64,000 nucleotides of DNA from Pseudolabrys sp035718275 (GTDB lineage: Bacteria > Pseudomonadota > Alphaproteobacteria > Rhizobiales > Xanthobacteraceae), in NCBI GenBank assembly GCA_035718275.1, contig DASTHI010000026.1, forward strand, positions 62,001 through 126,000, read 5' to 3'. Position numbers and translations under genes: made by a program. Under the pieces are notes generated by a model, which saw nothing but the letters and a program-made list of their open reading frames with translations, had not been told where the DNA came from and ran no database searches. Positions 60,355 to 64,000 of the stretch are shown here, one piece after another. Numbering within the stretch: position 1 is the first letter of the stretch; each line of letters opens with the position of its first letter.

Positions 60355-62094
60355 GTGGCCGTTTCCTGTCTTCTCCCCCGTTACGAGCCCTTAAGCTTAA
60401 GACGGTCTTTACGGCGTCATGGCTCACTGGCGAAACGGCGGGTGGGGGCTCGGGTTGTCCTCGGGACGGGGTTGGTTTTGCGCGCAGTCACGCGCCGGAA
60501 TATCGTCGCGATCGTCTTGGGCGTGGCGCTGAGCAGTGCTCCGCTGGTCGGCTTTGACTTCTGGCTGGGCGATCTAATCGATCGCCAGGGGCAGATCGAA
60601 GTGACCACGGCCGCGAAGCGTGCAATTGCGCTTGCCGAGCCGCGCATCAAGGATGCACTCGGTGCGCTGGATAACCTGGCAAGTCAGGGAGTCAATTCCT
60701 GCGCGCCCGATCACGTCGACTTGATGCGTCAAGCCGCGCTTAGCGTGATCCCCGTCAAGGAATTTGCCATCACTGATGAAAACGGGGACACGTTATGCAA
60801 TCATTTGAGCTTGCCTCCCGGCGAGCGCAAGCAGAACTCTTCGGAATCCCTCGTTGGTGCTCCCGGTTTCCTGTTGGACATCGTCACGCTGCCCGCCGGC
60901 GAACGGATGGTGCGTGTACGACGGCCGATTGCTCCAGGAACGAATGCAGTTGCCGCCCTGATCCCCGCGGCCTTGTTCTTGCCTCAGGTCTCCACGCGAG
61001 GAGGGCCTTTCAAAGGCTATGCGCGTATCGCAACCGCTCAAGGAGCAATGATAGGCGAGGTGGGCGCGCGTCAGGCAGACGGCAGCGACTCCAATTTTGC
61101 CGCGAAGATCAAGTCCGACAAATACGGATTCGATGTCGAAGTCCTCAGCCCACGGGCTCGGGTTGTGGCCGAACATGCAGACCTTGAATGGTTCAGCTTA
61201 TTCGCAGCCGGCCTGATACTGGTGACGGCTACTGCACTCGTCATAGTGATCCCATGGCGTTTACGGCACAATCCGATAGCCGATATTGAACGCGCACTGG
61301 AGGCGGGCGAGTTTGTTCCCTACTATCAGCCTGTCGTCGACATCATCAGTGGTCGTTTGCGAGGTGCCGAAGTTTTGGTGCGGTGGCGCAAAATCGACGG
61401 CACGCTAGTCCTGCCGGGAGCGTTTATTCCCCTCATAGAGTCGAGCGATCTGATCGACGAGCTCACCCGCTGTCTGATGCGGAGAGTTTGCGCTGAGGTC
61501 GGTCCTGCCCTCGGCCGCCGTCCTGAACTGAAGATCTCGTTCAATTTTGCCGGAAAGCTCTTCACCAAACGTTCCGTGGTGAAGGAGGTGCGAAAGATCT
61601 TCAGCAATTCGCCGATCAAATTCACCCAGGTCGTGCTCGAGGTGACCGAACGCGATCCGATCGAAAACTTCACCGAGACGCGGCAGACGATTGCTGCATT
61701 GCAGGGTCTCGGTGTGCGCATCGCTATAGATGATGTCGGCACCGGTCACAGCGGACTCTCCTATATGCTCAAGCTCGGAGTTGACATCATCAAGATTGAT
61801 AAGATGTTCGTGGATGCGATTGGGACTGATCGAAATTCAACGACCATAGTCGAGACTCTCGTCGACCTCGCCCGAAATATGCGAATGGATGTCATCGCAG
61901 AGGGGGTCGAAAATTTTGAGCAGGTGATGCATCTACGGACGCTGGGCGTACGCTCGGCTCAAGGATACGTATTTGCTCCGCCGCTTCCCGGGCAATCATT
62001 CCTTGAGCTCTTGGAAGCAATCCATCCTCTGGAGAGCGGGGGGCGCGAACTGAAAGATGAACCCTCGGAGGCGCCAATTGCCGCCTCAGCGTGA
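60355..62094 (+). CDS. Membrane cyclic-di-GMP phosphodiesterase with CSS-like periplasmic domain and EAL domain
   Basis: The protein (579 residues from a GTG at 60355) has a membrane helix at about 49-70, a periplasmic domain with two cysteines (Cys116 and Cys148, as in CSS-motif proteins), a second helix at about 277-297, and a C-terminal EAL domain. The EAL signature reads EVLVRW, but the metal and catalytic residues look intact (SFNFAGK, LEVTERD, DDVGTGHSGL, KIDKMF, EGVEN, QGY), so it should degrade c-di-GMP. The start is uncertain: a GTG at 60442 or TTG at 60478 would remove a basic leader and free the upstream DNA for control. Confidence 0.88.
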   Translation: MAVSCLLPRYEPLSLRRSLRRHGSLAKRRVGARVVLGTGLVLRAVTRRNIVAIVLGVALSSAPLVGFDFWLGDLIDRQGQIEVTTAAKRAIALAEPRIKDALGALDNLASQGVNSCAPDHVDLMRQAALSVIPVKEFAITDENGDTLCNHLSLPPGERKQNSSESLVGAPGFLLDIVTLPAGERMVRVRRPIAPGTNAVAALIPAALFLPQVSTRGGPFKGYARIATAQGAMIGEVGARQADGSDSNFAAKIKSDKYGFDVEVLSPRARVVAEHADLEWFSLFAAGLILVTATALVIVIPWRLRHNPIADIERALEAGEFVPYYQPVVDIISGRLRGAEVLVRWRKIDGTLVLPGAFIPLIESSDLIDELTRCLMRRVCAEVGPALGRRPELKISFNFAGKLFTKRSVVKEVRKIFSNSPIKFTQVVLEVTERDPIENFTETRQTIAALQGLGVRIAIDDVGTGHSGLSYMLKLGVDIIKIDKMFVDAIGTDRNSTTIVETLVDLARNMRMDVIAEGVENFEQVMHLRTLGVRSAQGYVFAPPLPGQSFLELLEAIHPLESGGRELKDEPSEAPIAASA

Positions 62095-62180
62095 GCAGCC
62101 TTGCCGGCAGGGAATGCTGCATTTGATAACTGGCACCAACTTGCATAGAAACACGATCAGTTCGGGAATTGGAGGGAGCC

Positions 62181-62492
62181 ATGATTCGAGCAATCACAAT
62201 TGCTTTGGGGTGCCTGCTGGTTGCGATGATGCCGGTGCGCCACTTGTCGGCGCAAGACAATACGCTGGGAGGTGCGCTGCTCGGCGGCGCCGCGGGAGCC
62301 ATCATCGGGGGTGCTGCGACGGGAAAGGCGGGTGGCGCGGTTGCGGGCGGCATAATTGGTGCAGCTGCAGGGGCTATGCTTGGCTCGCAGCTCGAGCCGC
62401 GGCCCGGCGGCTACTACTGGTATGATGGCCGTTGCTGGGTACGCTATCGGGACGGAAGCTATCACCGTGTCCCTCGCCGGCACTGCTACTAA
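62181..62492 (+). CDS. Small exported glycine-zipper protein
   Basis: The 103-residue precursor has a signal peptide ending near LSAQ, then a glycine-zipper segment with repeated GG-A-AG-IIGG steps (GGAAGAIIGGAATGKAGG), which forms membrane helices in such proteins. The tail has YYWYDGRCWVRYRDGSY with paired cysteines. It is likely envelope-associated. Its function is unknown. GGAGG six bases before the ATG at 62181 fixes the start. Confidence 0.85.
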   Translation: MIRAITIALGCLLVAMMPVRHLSAQDNTLGGALLGGAAGAIIGGAATGKAGGAVAGGIIGAAAGAMLGSQLEPRPGGYYWYDGRCWVRYRDGSYHRVPRRHCY

Positions 62493-62503
62493 GATCGGTG
62501 AAT

Positions 62504-62529
62504 GAAAAAGGGCGGCCTTCCGGCCGCCC
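62504..62529. terminator. Strong hairpin between convergent genes, likely bidirectional terminator
   Basis: GGGCGGCC (62510-62517) and GGCCGCCC (62522-62529) form a perfect 8-bp GC-rich stem with loop TTCC. The run of five A before it becomes a T-run on the minus strand, so it best serves the glutathione peroxidase gene; on the plus strand it lies 17 bases after the glycine-zipper stop. Confidence 0.75.
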
Positions 62530-62709
62530 AGTTAAAACGCCACGCGGGAGGAACCTCATATCGGGTCGGCTGTTGCCGGCCCACGTGACCAAATCCCGAG
62601 TTGACACTCCGTCATGAGCACAGCGATTCGTCAATCTAATTTTTTGGAATTTTTGTCGCCTTGGAACGGAATTTGGTTCCACGGTCGCGGGAGAGTTGAA
62701 TTTGTCCTT

Positions 62710-63270
62710 CTACGATATTTCTTTTTCGATAGCCGCAAGAAGACGGGCGTCCTTTGGATCCACGGCGGACGTAAAGCCTGCCCTTAGATGGCCATCGCGG
62801 CCAACAAGATATTTGTGGAAATTCCATCGTGGGGCCTCAAGTGGGCGCTCCGCGGCGGCCCAGCGATAGAACGGGTGGGCGTCCTTTCCTTTGACCGACA
62901 CCTTTTCGGTGATGGGGAACGTAACGTGATATTGGCCCTGAGCGATCGCGTGGATGTCATTCGCACCACCGGGCTCTTGACCGCCAAAATCATTCGACGG
63001 CACGCCGAGAACGAGCAGTCCGCGGTCACGATACCGAATCCAGAGATCCTGCAAACCCGCATATTGGGGCGTGTAGCCGCACAGAGATGCTGTGTTGACC
63101 ACCAACAAAGGATGCCCTGCATACGACGAGAGTAATATCTCGTCGCCGTCCAGACCCTTGAAGTTGAAGGCATAGGCTGTCACGCGGCTCATGCCAGGTG
63201 CGCCGGCGAGCGAGCGGAATGGTACCAGGGCTAGGATAGTGGACAGGACCAAATGACGGCGATCAATCAT
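62710..63270 (-). CDS. Glutathione peroxidase family protein, exported
   Basis: The 186-residue precursor has an N-terminal hydrophobic segment (HLVLSTILALVPFRSLAG) and the peroxidase pattern with Cys64 in VVNTASLCGYTPQYAGL replacing selenocysteine, the Gln in VPSNDFGGQEPG and the Trp-Asn in PRWNFHKYL. A periplasmic hydroperoxide reductase using thioredoxin or glutathione is inferred. The ATG at 63270 has no ribosome-binding site but a TATAAT lies just upstream (63282-63277), so the message may be leaderless. The track's longer frame begins with TTG and is rejected. Confidence 0.9.
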   Translation of the reverse strand: MIDRRHLVLSTILALVPFRSLAGAPGMSRVTAYAFNFKGLDGDEILLSSYAGHPLLVVNTASLCGYTPQYAGLQDLWIRYRDRGLLVLGVPSNDFGGQEPGGANDIHAIAQGQYHVTFPITEKVSVKGKDAHPFYRWAAAERPLEAPRWNFHKYLVGRDGHLRAGFTSAVDPKDARLLAAIEKEIS

Positions 63271-63387
63271 GCAAGGATTATAACGCGCCTTCAAAAACTG
63301 AGGTGCAAAATTTCGTGACTGGTCGTGCGCAAAGGAAATGCGACGTTGATTGGCCCCCAGAAAGCGTGCGTGCTGTAAGTCTGGTCT

Positions 63388-63576
63388 TCAGGCTGGCTCG
63401 AAACGAACTGTTGTTTCGAATACGGTGTCGCACGCATCACATCGCCAAAGATGGCGCACACGAGACCCGTCGACACATTCGGACCATTCGGGAATATAGA
63501 TGCGCTCACCACACTGTGCGCACTCGATCACCGGTCGCGAACGCACGAACTTCGCCATATCCCGACTTAACTCCAT
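63388..63576 (-). CDS. Small zinc-ribbon protein
   Basis: The 62-residue protein has two C-x2-C pairs, Cys19/Cys22 (ECAQCGERIYIPEW) and Cys46/Cys49 (WRCDACDTVFETTV), which should bind one zinc. GGAGG six bases before the ATG at 63576 supports this start, and the longer frame to 63693 is not needed. It may bind nucleic acid or a protein partner; no function can be named. Its stop is about 120 bases from the glutathione peroxidase start. Confidence 0.8.
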   Translation of the reverse strand: MELSRDMAKFVRSRPVIECAQCGERIYIPEWSECVDGSRVRHLWRCDACDTVFETTVRFEPA

Positions 63577-63884
63577 GGGACTCCTCCCGATGACGCCAGG
63601 CACATACCCCTCAACGTGAAAATCGTACCGCTTTTTGCAAGCGAATGAAGCAGTGGCGCTGACGTAACCGGCGAGCAATTTGGATGCCGCCAAACTACAG
63701 GCTTGCTGCGCTGCATCAATTTCGATCTCAGATCGCTCAGCTCATCGACGGCGCCGACGCAGAAACGGCACCACGTTTCATTCTAGCCGCGGCAATGAAA
63801 CGCGACTCCGACGATGGATGGAACTCACGGTTCATCTGTCGGTTGGGGTTGATCTGCTGCTGGATTTGTCGCGAAAGGGAAGCC
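63577..63884. other. Divergent intergenic region; an open frame of low confidence
   Basis: These 308 bases lie between the zinc-ribbon gene and the last gene. On the plus strand an ATG at 63684 is in frame with the following gene and reads MPPNYRLAALHQFRSQIAQL for 67 codons before its ATG. It lacks a good ribosome-binding site, so I treat it as leader, but it could be a small protein or an N-terminal extension. Confidence 0.3.
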
Positions 63885-64000
63885 ATGCGTACGGAACTGA
63901 TTGCACTATCATTGGTCGGTTTGATCAGCATCGCGTCGGGCATCGCCCGGGCTGAAGACAAGCCGGTTGGCGATCCGGCGAACAGTGCTGGACGGCCCCA
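63885..64000 (+). CDS. Secreted protein, N-terminal fragment
   Basis: An ATG at 63885 preceded by AAAGGGA opens a frame that runs off the window after 38 codons. It begins MRTELIALSLVGLISIASG with a signal peptide likely cleaved after ARA, then EDKPVGDPANSAGRP. The mature part is too short to assign a family. The frame has no stop before the window end. Confidence 0.65.
   Translation, partial: MRTELIALSLVGLISIASGIARAEDKPVGDPANSAGRP

Noticed and set aside
1..64000. Defence, secretion, biosynthetic or phage islands
   Set aside because: No recognisable restriction, CRISPR, toxin-antitoxin, retron, integrase, transposase or polyketide/peptide synthase genes were found on either strand; the content is core metabolism and envelope assembly.

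Overview
The window is a GC-rich, gene-dense piece of an alphaproteobacterial chromosome. Gene content and order (pepA-lptF-lptG-lptD-surA-pdxA-rsmA, gmk-yicC-mltG-fabF-acpP-fabG-fabD, rpsF-rpsR-DUF2232-rplI, dnaB-alr-radA-cvpA-purF, hdaA, holC, NnrU, YjbE-type TerC) point to Hyphomicrobiales (Rhizobiales), probably near the Bradyrhizobium/Rhodopseudomonas/Xanthobacteraceae branch. This placement rests on remembered synteny and protein character, not on a search. No rRNA, tRNA, CRISPR array, insertion sequence, phage gene or toxin-antitoxin pair was recognised. Almost everything is core genome.

Layout. 1-7 kb: a truncated MFS exporter, then guaB, a MAPEG protein, rsmB, a proline-rich membrane protein and guaA, so both steps from IMP to GMP are here. 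7-14 kb: ArsC-like reductase, prfC, NnrU, panB, a YfgM-like TPR membrane protein, a proline-rich lipoprotein, der and a methyltransferase. 14-26 kb is mostly minus strand: SDR, purF, cvpA, radA, alr, dnaB, cfa, rplI, DUF2232, rpsR and rpsF, with one small cytochrome c gene on the plus strand. 26.6-33 kb, plus strand: fatty-acid synthesis (fabD, fabG, acpP, fabF), then mltG, yicC and gmk.

33-41.7 kb, minus strand: a zinc alcohol dehydrogenase, rsmA, pdxA, surA, lptD, lptG and lptF, an envelope-assembly operon full of 1-4 base stop/start overlaps. 42-49 kb, plus strand: pepA, holC, a lipoprotein, ndk, terC and a molybdopterin oxidoreductase, with a DinB-family gene opposite. 49-56.4 kb: purN and purM (minus); a CDP-alcohol phosphatidyltransferase, an AI-2E-type permease and hdaA (plus); rnd and a thiamine-diphosphate enzyme (minus). 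56.5-64 kb: aspS, pirin, an exported amidohydrolase, a membrane EAL phosphodiesterase, a glycine-zipper protein, a glutathione peroxidase, a zinc-ribbon protein and the start of a secreted protein.

Purine synthesis (guaB, guaA, purF, purN, purM, gmk, ndk) is spread over several operons. The most interesting signals are small. A 16-base exact repeat of the guaA 3' end suggests a past island insertion at that site. Structured leaders precede guaB, guaA and rpsF. A CtrA-like box lies in front of the EAL gene. PurF has lost the residues that hold an Fe-S cluster in its relatives. A short beta-propeller-like coding remnant follows purN. I found no convincing new multi-gene system.
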